This document shows positions 24,201 to 39,200 of a stretch of DNA of 64,000 nucleotides, piece after piece (the first letter of the stretch is position 1; each line of letters starts with the position of its first letter). The stretch comes from Atriophallophorus winterbourni (lineage: Eukaryota > Platyhelminthes > Trematoda > Plagiorchiida > Microphallidae), in the NCBI GenBank assembly GCA_013407085.1, contig JACCGJ010000269.1, forward strand, positions 124,001 to 188,000, written 5' to 3'. Below the pieces are notes generated by a model, which was given only the letters and a program-made list of their open reading frames with translations, was not told the origin of the DNA and did not search any database. The translations under genes were made by a program, and so were the position numbers.

Positions 24201-27200
24201 GCCGATTGACAGAGTATTGTCTATCGCTGCGGGAGAGATTGTTCCTCCCGAATCGGACTGTTTAGTCATTCGAAAAGCCGTGGAACATGAAAATCCATGG
24301 GATTGTGAGATACATCCATGATCGATATCGACCGAAGGAGACGAACAACAACAAACTCAAAGTTTAGGCTATGTCTGCTGTTTCTCTACCGTTTACAGCA
24401 ATGCGAATTTGAATATCAACGTCTCCGTTGGAGTAGTGCAAACAGTACGAAGCTGTTGTGTGATATAAAGGACTGCAAATTCGAAAATCTCACGCAAGCT
24501 CCACGAGTTACTGCATGCACAGGTTTATCGTGTCTGTGTGAGTTAGCCAAGTTGATTAGACCAACCGTACATGACAAGAGTTCCTTTTCACGGTTTCATT
24601 GCATAAAACGCGAAATGTGTTTCGCATCACATGACAAAGCGACTTGGGCCCACATACAAGAATAGAGCAGAATCTAGTGAATCCCAGATGAGTCCCTTAA
24701 CCTGGTTTCCAGAGTAGACGATGGCTTAGTGTTGGAGCTAGTGAAGTGACCATCACATCACCATCCCGTTGGCGAAGTAAGACACAACTATAGTGAAGTT
24801 TGGAAACTCCGTTTAAATGAGACGGAATAAAATCTTTTAAGAGACAATTTTGAATATGGTATAAAAGCAGAAACCTGATCCAGACAAAGTGCCGCACAGT
24901 CAGAGAATGCACGTGGTTTAAGATACTGTCAAGCTGCCCAGGCCTAGACTGTAAAATGGTGGCTAAAGTATGTGTAAGTAGAAAACGATTAACGAATTAG
25001 GGGAAGCTATAATTCTATTGGACAGCATCTAGGGTTGCTAAGCGACCACAACTAATACGTATAATTTATGGATGAGGGGGCGTTATAACATCACGTGGTC
25101 ATGCATTAGCGAGCTGCATAGCCGAATGGTTAGCTCTAAGGCACGTGCGCGGGACATTGAATGGGTCTTAAATGTCCTTGTAGTAACTCAAATTAGAATC
25201 CCAGCGACGGTTCTTCTCATCGACGTTTCACGATCGATAAATAGTTTCGGTGATTCAATCATCGAGCGTAGATAAAAGGTGAAAATGAATGGATGCGACG
25301 CGATATTGGTGTGAGAAAACATGGCAAGAGGAGGGTTAGAATTGGAACGGTGTCAGAATTTCAGAGACAATCATTGCTGATTACCTAAAACAATACACCA
25401 AAACAACAACCCTAAGATATTCGGGTGTTATGCATGCGATCAATAACGAACGGTACAAAAAATACATGATCGGGAGAAAATAGGTTGTAATATCACAATG
25501 AATGGTTGGTTTATCGACAAACTGGGGTTATTAAGCGCCGATGCGCAATTGTGCAGTACTTCTGTGCTGTGCAGCCACACCGTGCTAAATTGATTTGTCA
25601 CCGGTAAGGAGCTGCATGTGAAATCACACTATAGTCTCATACATCATATCTGTCTGGTCCTGGGCAACCTGCCAGTATCTTAGCCCATGTGTAGTCTCTG
25701 ACTATGCAGCAGTTTGCCTGGACCAGGATTGTAATGTCATACATACATGCATATAATGCGAAATCGGATAAATGTTATAGACATTTCGAATTTTAAAAGA
25801 AGGGTGTGATCGTTTCAATTGTTTTGCGACCTTTCACGCGCAACGACCGGTTTCGTGCTGTTTTCATTGATTCGGTGGATCAAATTTAGGAAACTTCATT
25901 TATAGTTACCGTTTTGGCCAAACTCAACAGATATTTGGAGAACACACAAACATCGCTACGAATTAAACAACTTAGCCAATTTACAACCCGTAATCAAATC
26001 CAAAGTATGCAATAAACACACCATATTTTAAATACCGAACAATAAGTTGTTTGGTGCTGTTTCTATCGGTCATTTTATTCGCATCATTTTTCATTTTGAA
26101 CAGCAGAAGTTATTTAACAATGCACAGTCAACGACTAGTGCTGATCGATAACAGGTTCCGTAAAAATGAACATTCAAATGTCACCGGTTAACCATCAAAA
26201 TAAAGGGTGGTTTATCAACAGTGACCCTCGATATTACCGGGGAATTTCGATGCTGAAAAAGGCGGGTTTTTTACGTTTAAGCCATCCGTTTTCAGCCTCA
26301 AGTGCGTACATCTAATGGTTTCGCATTGTACACACCGAGTCGTAACTCTATTCATTCATAAAGCAGCAACCATTTCCAAAAAGCGAAGTAAAAAAGTGGT
26401 CGAGCAGCACGGTTTCCTGTGTGACCTCCGTTTACCAATCAACAAAAGGGGTCGCTCTGATAGAGCACGACATTGATACGCCAGGCATCATCTCTAGAAT
26501 GACCGATTGCACGCTATGACGCACGAGCTAAATTGTGAGGTTAAATATGAAAGAACGTGTTTCGATTGCGAGTGTGTGCTGCTCATTTAGAACACGTGTT
26601 GCAGCCAACGTTCGAAGCGGATTGAACGCAGTTTAAAAGAGCAACTATACGCATGCGGACCCTGATCTTGCTACCCCTACCTGATGAGTGCAACCAGCAT
26701 GAAACCGGTCGTAGGGTGTGTGCGGTGGAAATGCCTGCAAATGAGGAGTTTAGCAACTATACGCAGTTTTCAACTTCTCCAACTATCATCAGAAAACACC
26801 TCGGGCGAATAACATTCAATTTTCCAGCGTCATTCTGTAGATTCCAAAAAGCACGCATTGTATACAGCTATTTAGTTTGTAAAGGCAATTTACAGTCTAT
26901 TCAGACATCAATAAAGAAAGAACAGGAGCATACACACTCTCTCAGTACGAATTTACTCATAGATGGATACCAAGAGAAAAGGAAAATGAGCCTCTGAGAG
27001 AACACCAATCACCAGTTTGCGTTCGGTAAAAGGAAAGCAGCTCATCTAGCTGATAAAAAACCCGGACTCCAATACCCCACAGTCTTCAAATACATCTGAT
27101 TGTGGGACACAGTGATGGACACCTGCGATGAGACGGGTGATTAGAATCCGGGACCGTGTCTCGTAAACTGACAAATCCTTTCAGGCACAACGCTCCTGGA

Positions 27201-30200
27201 CAAGATATAAAATAATCGCATTTGATTGAATCCGACGGTTGGGTGAGATTACGTGCGCCACCGTTTTTCAACTTAATGCTGACACCACGTTTCGTTATCC
27301 ACAGGAAGCTGTTAGAAGCTTGTTGCTTTCATCCTACAGGGCCAATGCCGAAAGCCTTTCAATATCTGTTCTACACGTTTTTGTTCTGGACCCGCAACGC
27401 AAACATGAAATGATAACATCTACTCTCTTATCATGAGGGACAGCATTGCACCGGTAGCAAGTGTCAAGTGCTTAACTACCGTAAAACCATGACAAGTTAT
27501 AAACAAAACTAAAAAGATAGGAAAGCGTTGAACCTAAAAAGCTACCGAGCCAGTTAGGAGCGTCACCTCCAAAAGACTTTTCTTTACAACCCTTTATTCA
27601 TTCATTCTCCTATCTAGAACTCATCCAGAACTCGACACCTGTACGTCCTAAACAATCACGTACCATTGACAATTGTACGCCAGGTAGATGGACTGGTTGT
27701 GTCAGAAAGAAGGTCAAACCAATGCAGCTGGATCCAAGTCAATGGTCATATCGATAAGAACTTCCCAGGCGAGGTGTGCGGAGGGTCAAGTCCAAAAGAC
27801 TTTTCTTTATCATCTCCCTCTCTATTACAGCTCTTATCGCATTGGACTGTGGACTCTTCATTGTCAGTTATTAATAACTACATCCATCCCTTCCGATATC
27901 ATGTGTATCAATACAACTTTGCACCAGATCCCGTGTTCTCATTTGTGTGTTTGTTGCAGTAAATTCGCACATACCGTCTGAACCACCAACAGAAAAAGAA
28001 CCTATAAAACAATGGTTCCATATTTTTTAATGACCAGCACCCCTGCAATATTTTAATATGCTCTCACACATTTTATAGAAAGATACAAAAGAAATGATCA
28101 CTATACGAACACAGAACACTTTTTTTACTTTTGTGCAACTATCTCCTACTGGAGGATGAGTCGGCTTCAATGAAGATTCTTGGGAATTCGGGTACAAAGC
28201 GGCGTCCCCAACACCACTCGGAATACAGAATACGCAGAAAAATAGATACCCCTGACAGGGAAACCCTGCTACAGAGGACACAGACACGCTGGGATGAGGT
28301 GCAGTGTCAAACAGGCAGAATGTAGGTGTGCGGCATGCGGACGGAGATGCATTCTGAATATTCAGGCGAATGAATAACATCAGAAGAGCCACCGGTCAAA
28401 GTGAACATTAGAACTACCACAAAGTACCTTTTACGTTTACAGGAAAACGATTAAGCGAATACTAGAGGCACTGAATGCAGTTCATGAAAGCAAACAAGCA
28501 CCCTACACATTTGCGACGGTAGCAAATGAGCGGGACTCACGAGCATCTGGAACAAACTCACTTTCTTTCAGCAATGGTTAGATTGGTCAGATCCACTCCG
28601 AAAACGCGTTTCATTTGTTTGATATCGGGCAAACAGTCGTCTGGGACTCGATCGACACAGCGCTTATGTGCCTGGAATGGGTGAGAAAACAACACCACGA
28701 AACTTATCGGTATGTCATGAAACACAGAGATGCACTTAATGTAGAAAACACATAACGTTTTGGATAAAATAAATAAAATAAACAATCGCGATAAGTAAAG
28801 CTATCGCGTTCAAAATCAGAGATATCCGCAACAGAAAGAGCCCAGAGAGAATCCCTGTGTTTAGAACATTCCATTCGACCAACATCTTGAATAAACACTC
28901 AGAAGAGCGAGAATGAGTAATCGTGTGCATTTATTCAAACAAAGGTTTAAGAGATTTGACGTTTTGCGACAAAATTAAGGATATTCAAAGCGAATCAAGC
29001 CAACACAATGACACACCAATGTCCAAAGACAAACGTTCAGTCGAGTCTCGTGGAACAAAAAACGATGGTTCTTATCGCATACCCGAAAGATAGTCATTTC
29101 CAAGACATGGCACTTTCGAATGACGACCAGGGAGGATTTATATTCATCAATACTAGGAATATGGATGACAAACGCAACAAATGGTTTCTAAAATAAAAAG
29201 TAGGATAGCTGCAACTAAACGAGAAGAGTGACAGTTTCCTTTTGGAATTCACTACCATACATTATGACAAGCTCTAATCGCCACATGAAAAACAATCAAT
29301 CACACCCCAGGAAGATGCCGAGAACAAAACCTCGTCAGAACAAGATTCTAGGCCAAATCTCGGAGGATGATTAGCCACTCCCAAGCTCGATCGCACGGAC
29401 ACCAACTAGGGACACGAGCGTCTCGATTGCCGATTTGGAGTATGCCGACGACATCGTAATCTTTTCGGAGACGATCCTGGAACGCTTCAGACGACCCTGG
29501 AACGCCTCAGCTCATTTGCTTCTATGCTGGGGCTACGAATCAACACGCGCAAAACGAAGTATTTTACAACCGCCGCTGGACCTCATCTGCCTCGCATGAT
29601 TGATGGCGAGAACTTGGAGATGGTGAACGCTTTTCGTTACCTTGGTTCGTCTGTGCTACCGTCAGGCCAAGCCAGGGATGAGATACCGACCCGTGTACAA
29701 GCTGCGCGCACGGCGTTTTCGCGACTGCGTTGGGTTCTATTTAGCCGTAGAGAAATCAGTCGACGTACAAAGTCGCGCGTTTACAGAGCGGCGATTCGCC
29801 GTTATAACTTATGGATGCGAGACGTGGCCTGTGCGGGTGGAGGATATGCGAAAACTAGAGGTTTTCGACCACTGGTGTCTCCGACGCATCCTCAATGTTT
29901 GATGGGATGAGCGAGTAACGAATGACAAGGTTCGCGACCGTTGTTTTGATATCCCTCGCATGAGTTCGATATTGCGACAACACCGACTGAGATGGCTTGG
30001 CCACATCCTGAGACGATCGGACGCTGGACTAACCAGGGTGACACTATCGCCGACACCCTGGGCAGAATGGCGTTGTCGTCGCGGAGGACAAGTGAAGACT
30101 TGGCTCGCCACCGTGAGATCGGATGTGGAGCTACTTGGTCTACGATCAGTTCACGGATGGCGCACGTGGGACCGGACCTGGCTTCAAATCTACGCGGATT

Positions 30201-33200
30201 TCGCTTCTAACCGCCGAGCGTGGGTGGCTGCAATCCGTGACGTCAACGAAGCCAACTCATCCTCCAGGAGGAGATAGTCGCGCAAAAGTAAAATAAAGGG
30301 AGACGAGTCGCTCCAACCTCAACCGGTTTATGTCCGGGCTTTTGTATAAGCCAAGATAGAGTATAGCCAACCTTACAAAACGCAATTCGGAGCCACGGGC
30401 GGCAAATATACTCTAATCAACCTTATCCTGATGCATTTAAATATCCTCATACTACATCAACGTAATGCTCTCTTAGACGCCTGTGATGTTGACTTTCTAC
30501 TTTTGGTGACGATTGGACAGCAAATGAAGCTCGCAAATTTCGAGAACATCGTCACTGGACAATGGATCAAGCCACCTGTACAGACTAAAAAATAAACGAT
30601 GGAAGGTAAAATATAGAAACGCTGTCCACGTTGATCATATTTTTCACGGCGTTGAGATATTAAGCTCAGGTCTGTGATCAACCTCAAAGAGAGGAAAGTT
30701 CGCGCAAGTTGCATATTCGGCTTTTATTGAGATATTCGAGGGATGAAGTAATGTTTTATTCACCCGGTCACCTGAATGTCAATCGTCCCTTAAACAGGAA
30801 GAGACAGTTCTCAGTTCAGACTTATTATTAACTCATTATGACTCGAATATGAACAATACGGTTGTGTCAGACGCATCTAATTACGGAATTGGGGCAGTTA
30901 TTTATCACGTTTTCACATATGGTAATGAGAAACCAATAGCTCATGCAGCCAGATCTCTATCAATTGCTGAGCGCAATTACGGTCAGATCGAAAAAGATGC
31001 TCTTGCCATCGTTTCCGCCATCAATAATTTCCATAAAATGCTTGACATGCGTCAGTTCACGCTCATCACTGACCACAAACCTCTCGTGAGCATTTTCGGC
31101 TCAAATAACGGGAATTCTAGTTTATACTGCATACCGCCTCCAGCGGTGGGCAACTATGGTTATGATTTTACCATCAAATTTCGATCAACCGACGCCATCG
31201 GACAAGCCGACGCATTATCGACTCATCGATTATCAGCATCAAAACCGGGAAGATGCTGTTATCGCGTCTATAGGTGTCGACAAGTATATACACACTGTTC
31301 TTACTAATACGATTCGTGGACTACCGATAAAGTCTTCCATGGTTCACGATGCCACGGCTCGAGATCCAGTGCTTCAGCCAGTCATCACTACGATCGAACA
31401 CGAAGGCCACCAACATGTGACACACAACTAAAAACATTTTTGCAACGTCGTTATTCCCTGTCAGAGATTGATGGGAGCATTTTGTTTGCAGAACGTGTAA
31501 TTGCCTAACAAAAGGACGTCCTCGAGCAAATTCATGCTGGACATCCCGGCATCAGCCGCATAAAATCAATGGATCGCAGTTATGTCTATTGGCCCGGAAT
31601 GGATTAGCAGTTAGAAGAACTTGTACGTACATGTTCAAAATGCCAACTAGCTGCGAAATCACTTCGCAAAAGTGCATTATATCCAAGACCTACTGTTGAA
31701 ACTACATAGTTCAGGGTGCATGCAGATTTTGCGGGGCACATAAACAATAAACTCTTCTTGCTTCGGGTAGATGATTATAGTAAGCGACCAGAAATATTTC
31801 TCACGGACGTCTTTAGTCGTTTTGGTTTCCCAGACATCATCATCTCCGAAAATGAAAGTGGGTTCACCACCATTCGCTCCTCAGTCGAACGGTCAAGTAG
31901 AGCGTATTGTATATACACCCAAAACAGCGCTTCTAAAACTCAAAGGAGAATGCACTACGACAGAAATCATTCAGTCCTTCCTGCTGAACTACAAACCCAC
32001 TCCCAATCCAAATGTGCCTAACGGTAACTCACCAACAGAGGCCATCATCAACTAATAAACATTATTCGTCCGTCGCCCTGCGTCACTCAACCGTCACCAT
32101 GGCGCCATCGCTCGTAACTTCTTCGGGGTCAATATGTGTTTGTCAAAGATTATCGAACTGGTGCGGAAACGTGGAATTTAGAACGCATCCTACGCCGTGT
32201 AGGACAAGCCATCGACGAGGTTAACATTCAATCCGCCATCTGGCTTCTGCACGCAAACCAACAGCGCCCATCCTCGGTTTCAGAAACCAACAATCAAGAT
32301 TATAAGCTACCTCTTGACATCTAGCTGAACACGGTCGATCTCCATCCAGAATTCAAGACACCTGTACGTCCTAAACAATCACGTACCATTGACAATTGTA
32401 CGCCAGGTAGATGGACTGGTTGTGTCAGAAAGAAGGTCAAACAAATGCCGCTGGATCCAAGTCAATGGTCATATCGATAAGAACTTCCCAGGGGAGGTGT
32501 GCGGAGGGTCAACCTCAAAAGACTTTTCTTTATCATCTCCCTCTCTATTACAGATCTTATCGCATTGGACTGTGGCCTCTTCATTGTCAGTTAGTAATAA
32601 CTACATCCATCCCTTCCGATATCATGTGTATCAATACAACTTTGGACCAGACCCCGTGTTCTCATTTGTGTGTTTGTTGCAGTAAATTAGCACATACCGT
32701 TTGAACCACCAATGCAACAAGCTCAATCACACGATATCTTTCAAAAGGGCTAAGGGGTAGACCGGATTCATCTTTATCCTAACGGAATGGCTATTAACGA
32801 AGTGGCGTCTGAAACGAGCAGTAAAGCTTTCCATCAGTGTGGATTGCGCTCCAGGGAATTCGATAGACTCCGCGAAAGGTTTCGTTGATTTATCGAGTAC
32901 TCATGATTGCTACGTGCACGATAAACTCATGAGAATCGGACAGCTAGTACCAGCATTGATTTTTCATAATCAGAAACTGATACCGTTAGTAGTAGTATCA
33001 TTTCAGTTTCCCATGACCAAAGTGGATAATCGGAGCGAATTTGGCAGCAACCATCATTCACGGAAAATAACCGCGCGCGTTGTTACCAAAGTGCGACAAT
33101 TATTGATCCATTCGGATTGCACATTGCATTGGCGTATGTCACCAGATGATCAACAGCTGAACAAAACTACAGTCAGACACGAGCGTCTTTTACTCGGCGA

Positions 33201-36200
33201 AAACCAGGTGAATGATGTGTGTCAGACAGAGTGCAACACATCAGTCATCAGCACAAATGTGACGCGTAAAGCTAGACGGTGAAATGGTCAGCAAAAACAG
33301 GACATTGCGGCAAAAGCTAAAGAAATGTGTGTCTAAAAATGCACGTTCGACGCGATGTGACGACACAAGTGAAATTGTGAAAAGATGGGTATATTTGATT
33401 CTCTCTGGCATCTGATTGCTTATAGGCAGTGAGAAGATGGATGAAAGATCCTTCTATAGAGTTAAACAGGTTAACAGACATCATTTATTGCTTTATCCGA
33501 TAGCGAGTTGGTTAAAAGTGACCGTAAATGTGGAATTGGGAGCACCGACTTGTTTTATAAGATGCATAATAAGATATTTGCAATAAAAATTGGCTGATGA
33601 AAGATGACTTGAACAGGTAAAAGCAGTTTCTAATTTGACCGGGAAGAGAATGGACGTGGCGTGGAAAATAAATGACCAACTACTGGCATACACGTAGCTG
33701 ACCTATGGTTTGTGTCACCGATTTTTCGCATGAAGTCATAAAAGCTAGTTCCGCAATGGTGGATTCCTGGCTGCAGGCAAGACCGTGTGCATTTTTCGAT
33801 TAAGTTCCAATCTAGCTTTCAGAATGGTCTCACTTGACACTCATCTTCTGGCATTGGGTTCTTTTTTTTGCTTTTGTGCGGCTGGCTTTACGGGTGGATT
33901 AGCCGGCTTCATTGATGTCTCGGATTGAGACATCGCCATGAAGTTTCTTGGGGATAGTGTACAAGTGATGTCCCCAGCATTGGGTCCCGATTAAATTAGT
34001 GACCATCTCCATGTGGATTGTAAATCACGTATTGCTGGAAACGATTGTTGCTTCGTTTTCAGACCTCTTCTGATTTGTTCAGTGGTACATTGTTTGTTTG
34101 CACAAGTTGAGTCAATAGTTTCTTCAGTTTCAATTTGGTCATCAAGTTTTCGGTGTTGATTGTGTAGATGATAAACATCAGGTCAGTCACCTTTCAACGA
34201 GATGAGTTAACCCTTGGGATACAGATCCCTTTCCAAAAGATGGTATGGTATGGTATGAAAGCACAAGTCTGATCCAGGCAAAGTGCCGCACAGTCAGAGA
34301 CTGCACGTGGGCGATATTACTGTCAGGTTGCCCAAGCCTAGACAGATCTGAGAAATCGAGAATAAAGATGATAGTGAGACTCCAGCTTGTTTCAGCAACA
34401 GCTCACTACTAGTGACCAATCAATTAAGCACGGTGTTAGCCGCACAGCACAGAAGTACTGCAGGATTGCACATCCGCCAAAAGATAGACCAATTCGGGCG
34501 TAGAGATAAACACAAATGGATAACACATGCTCACATTAGTTTTAATTAAGCCCACTAGACTTAAGCTGTAATGATACGAGCTTATGTTCACGTAAATCTG
34601 GGAAGGTTATTCGAATATCCGATACGTGTGACTTGACTGCAACGCTACATTTATATCCGGATCGATATTCGGAATTCGGCAAGTGAAGGTGTTCGTTGAG
34701 AATAATTCGACCCGTTATAAGTTTAAGAAAACTGGCCATATTTATCAATGAGAACACTTTTGGACATCAACATAGCATGGTGCGAAATGATGGCAACAGT
34801 CATGTGCGTTTAATCGTTAGTTACTTGATCAGACGACGCGATAGCGTGTTTTCAAAGTCATTATGCGCGTTCCCATTGTAATACTTCTGTGGTGTGTGGG
34901 TAACACCGTGTTAAACAGATTTGCCACCGGCCGCATGCGGAAACGCGATGGAGTCTCACTGTCAATTCCCTTTTCTTGGATGCGTCTAAGCTGTGCAACC
35001 TGAGAGTATCTCAGCCCACGTGCAGTCTATGAGCACTTAGCTGGATCTAGGTTTGTGATTTTCAACATACATACATTCTCATGCGCACATGTGCACTAAG
35101 TAAATATCTTGGTTTATTGATTACGTAATGAAAAGTTCAGTATCGAGTGGCGTTAGCGGTTAGTCAATGGAAATGGCGTTTCCTGACGGCAATTAAAGTT
35201 CACATCGCTTGCAACCCGATTTTCTCCTAACTTATAGCGTGTTAATTATTTCAAGTTCCGTAAGGGGTACTGCGCAGGTGATATACGGTTTACAGAGCCT
35301 TTCTATTCAATCTTTTAATTAGGAAATCGAATGTCGACCGAAAAACGTTAGTCATATCAAGTGGTCTCGAGTTTTTAGCAGCAACGTTTAGGAGTGCATG
35401 TTCATTATTCTTGCTTTCTTGGAAAGCACTATCGCTTTTTCGCGAAGGTTTTAAAACATCAATTCTTTTGTTTTAATAGATTGCATGATTGGCCACCGCT
35501 CTTTCTATTGTACGTTGAATGTTTACTGAGAATTCGATTCGAACAGTAGCGTTTGTTAAAAGCGGCCTTGAAGTGCAACACGAGTCCAGAAGTAAAAACA
35601 TGTCAGCAGAATAGGGGCGAAAAGGAAGATAAGGATTTCATATGGGTACTTCAATTAGTGATTCCTTCGAACCTTGATTGAGAATTCAAAATTATTGAAT
35701 CAAACTACATAGGAGATCGTCACCACGGATAATGAATTCAGAACTGGGAAGCAGGTTGTAATGTACGAAATCAGAAGCCTGATTCAGGCAAAGTGCCGCA
35801 CACTGATTGACTGTACGCGGACTAAGATAGTGTCTGCTTGCCCAGATATATATACAGAGTACTAATTGGTAGAAAGGATTTAAAGCAAGCGCGTACCTGG
35901 AAACCACAATCCGCACAACGGACTCCTTGGGCGACTAGGCCCCAGATGAAGTGGGTACAAAAATCGCACCAGTGTGGACCCCGGTACGTGTGTACTTTGA
36001 ACTCGTGCTTTTTGCGAACCAATTCGACGGATGAAACTTGGTCTGCTGCCGAACAAACCTTTGGAAGTTGGTAGCGTTCTAGTAGTTCCAGTACCCCATG
36101 ATTGTTGGGTCCGTTGGAAGCGGATTGTTTCTGTTTATCGATGAAACCGTTTATGGGATGCGAAGAGGGATGGGATTGTCCCCAGAGTGACGAAGCTATT

Positions 36201-39200
36201 GAGGCCGAGCGTGTCGAGCAAGCAGCTGGACTGTCGCTTCGAGGACTATCAACCTCGTCATGCAAGCTTCGGTGAGATGGAACAGGAGATTCAGTTGAGG
36301 AATCTTTGATTGGAGAATCTGGAACCGACGATTTTCTAAGTCGAACAGTCCCCGATAAATTAGTCGAGTCCGGCCTTGTGGTGAGGGTCGTGATTGAGTT
36401 GATTTGCGTGAACTGTTCAGTAGAAGCATTGTTGTAAATTGCGGTACAAAAGTGAAAGGTATCAACAATTCGAAATAAAATTAAACGCCAGTTAAAAGAA
36501 ACCAAAGGAAGTGCCACGCAACGTAAAGCGGGGAAAACAGATAAGCAAACACGTAAAAGCGACCAAGTGAAATATGAAAATAAGCATCACAAGTAGCTCG
36601 CTTTTGTAGTTTCACTGCATATAGTTTTGGATTTTCGTCATTTTATAAGAAACAACAATATTATATAAAAATAGATAAAATCTGTTGATGTCACTGAAAT
36701 TTGCAATCATGTCGCATAAGGTTTCCAACGAACACTTCGGCACATCTTTCGGGTTACGCCTAGACAAACGAATGATCTCATGTTTTCAGACATTTATATT
36801 AGCAACGCGATGCTGCTAACGCAGAATATTGGTGACAAAAAAGCCGATAGGCATCTTCGGCTAGAATAGATTCGGTTTCGTAACCGTAGAGAAGCGTAGC
36901 ACTTATCACTGCGTTGTACACCCGACATTTAGTATGGAGTGACACATAGCAGTAGTTACACTTCCGTGACCCCCACACCAGCTGAAACATTTCCTCGGAT
37001 ATCGGTGATCACGAAGTTGAAATGATAGCAAACAACTCTTGAAGTAACAAAATTATGGCGAAACCGCCATCCTTAAACAATGATGGTACTAAGGCATCAT
37101 GATCTGATGCCGTTTGGGCTTAAGGGTCGATAGGAATCATCCATGGGGTGTAGATTAGTATCCTAAAAATAAGTGGATCGATACGCAGATAGGATAAAGC
37201 GGAGGTGAAAAAAGGCGCATTTAATAGTGGACGGTGTATGGTTTACCAAAATATCAAAATTAAAAATTATGGTTATTAGCATCAGTGATCGAGGACACTA
37301 TCAACCAGTATCCAGCATGATTGTAGAGGCAGATAGAAGTAAAATTAAAATTCTATAAACGTTTACAACAATAAAACACATACTGGGATGAAGTGCCTAG
37401 GCATAGATTGGAAGCAATGAATTATGAAATAAAGGGAGAGTTCATTTATGGAAGGAGGAAACGCAAAATATATCACTCTGAGCTTACCATAAAACGTGGG
37501 GAAATTGAATTTTTAAAATAAAAACAATGTAGCGTCAGTACTTGTAATTTGTAGAGTCGAAAATACCTGAAACCAACCGCCGAACCTGCGTGGAAATTTG
37601 CAGCTGTTAAACGGGTTCCGTTATTACCGAACTAAAATTCGGGATAACCATCAACTTGGATGACAATTGCATTGGGTGTGTAATGAGCAGAAGAGCTGGA
37701 TTTTATATTTATTAAAAATGACTTGCGAAAAACCTCCGGTGTCCTCAACGTAGCAAGTCTCAGTGCGATTCGGGTACTTCGCTGCAATTTAGTGGCTACC
37801 TATTCAGCTCTGGTTTAGGCTTATCGGAATGTGAAACTATTACATTATGATATTCGAAACAAAAAATAATACTCACCGTAGGATTAAATATTGTAAATCG
37901 ATCATTTTCCAATGTATAAAGGGTAGAGTTATTCAGTTTGTTCGAATCTAAGTGCGATTCATTTGCATTATCAGAACTGGTGAAACGGGTCTGGGAAGTT
38001 GATGCCGTTCTTGGAGGTGGAGAAGGAGGTACTTCGTTTACAGCGGCAGATTTATCCTCAGCTACACCATGGTTGGATGAAGGTTGTCCGTGCCCCCAAA
38101 CCGAGGGAGGAAACTCCCGATAATACCGAATGCTTTTATCGAAATCAAAAATCGATTGTAAAGGTTTGCGGGGACTGATTGTCGATGAATGAATCGTGGA
38201 GAGTTTGGAATCAAGTGTGTGCTCCGGTTGTTCACATTCAGTGGAATTCACGTTTCGATTGTGAATGAGACTATCGAAGTCAGTTGTTGAGGGTTTGCTG
38301 GGAGTACGCATGGCATTAGGTGTGCGGGTATCACTTTCACTTGATCCGGACAGCGAACAAAGCTTACTCATGTTGAACGTATGATATCGCATCTGACGAT
38401 ATAAAGTGAAATGGAAAAAAACGGGTTTGAAAATTTTATTACAAAAGTGCTAACGCAATTATTGCACAAGAAATAAATTTACGAAGTTGCTTAGCTGATC
38501 ACTGCGAGTATTTAAGTCATAATTATCATCGGAGACAGCATTACACCGGTATGTATGCATGAAACCACAAGCCTGAACCAGGCAAAGTGCCGTACAATGA
38601 GACTGCACGTGGGCTAAGATACTGTCAGGTTGTCCATGCCTAGACAGATACGAGATAGAAAATAGAAATGGTAGTGAGACTCCAGCGTGTTTCAGCATAC
38701 AGCTCACTACCGGTGGCCAATCAATTTAGCACGGTTTTAGCCACACAGCACAAAAGTACTGCATGATTGCACGTCCGTGCATAACACTGGTAGCACGGGC
38801 CGAATGCGTAACTGTCATACAATCATGCAAAAATTAAAATCCTAAAAGATGGGGAAGGGTGAGAATTAAACAGCTACGGATTTCATCACCATCATCATCA
38901 TGAAGCACAAGTCTCGAGCCAGACAAAGTGCCAAGCAATATGAAGTAGGAAAAGCAGATAAGCAAGCGCGTGAAAAAGAGAAAGCAGGCAAGCGGAATAT
39001 GCAATATCAAATGCGCAAAAAGCAGCTTGTTTTTGTAGTTTCACTGCATGCGATTTTGTTATTTTTTGTTTTGTTTTTGTCATTTTATAAAATAATACCG
39101 GATAAAAAAATAAGACACACAATAAAATATGCTGCCGCCACTGACTTCGGTTTGCAGTTATATCTCGTAAGATTTCCGGCCAACTATTAGGTGGAGCTTT

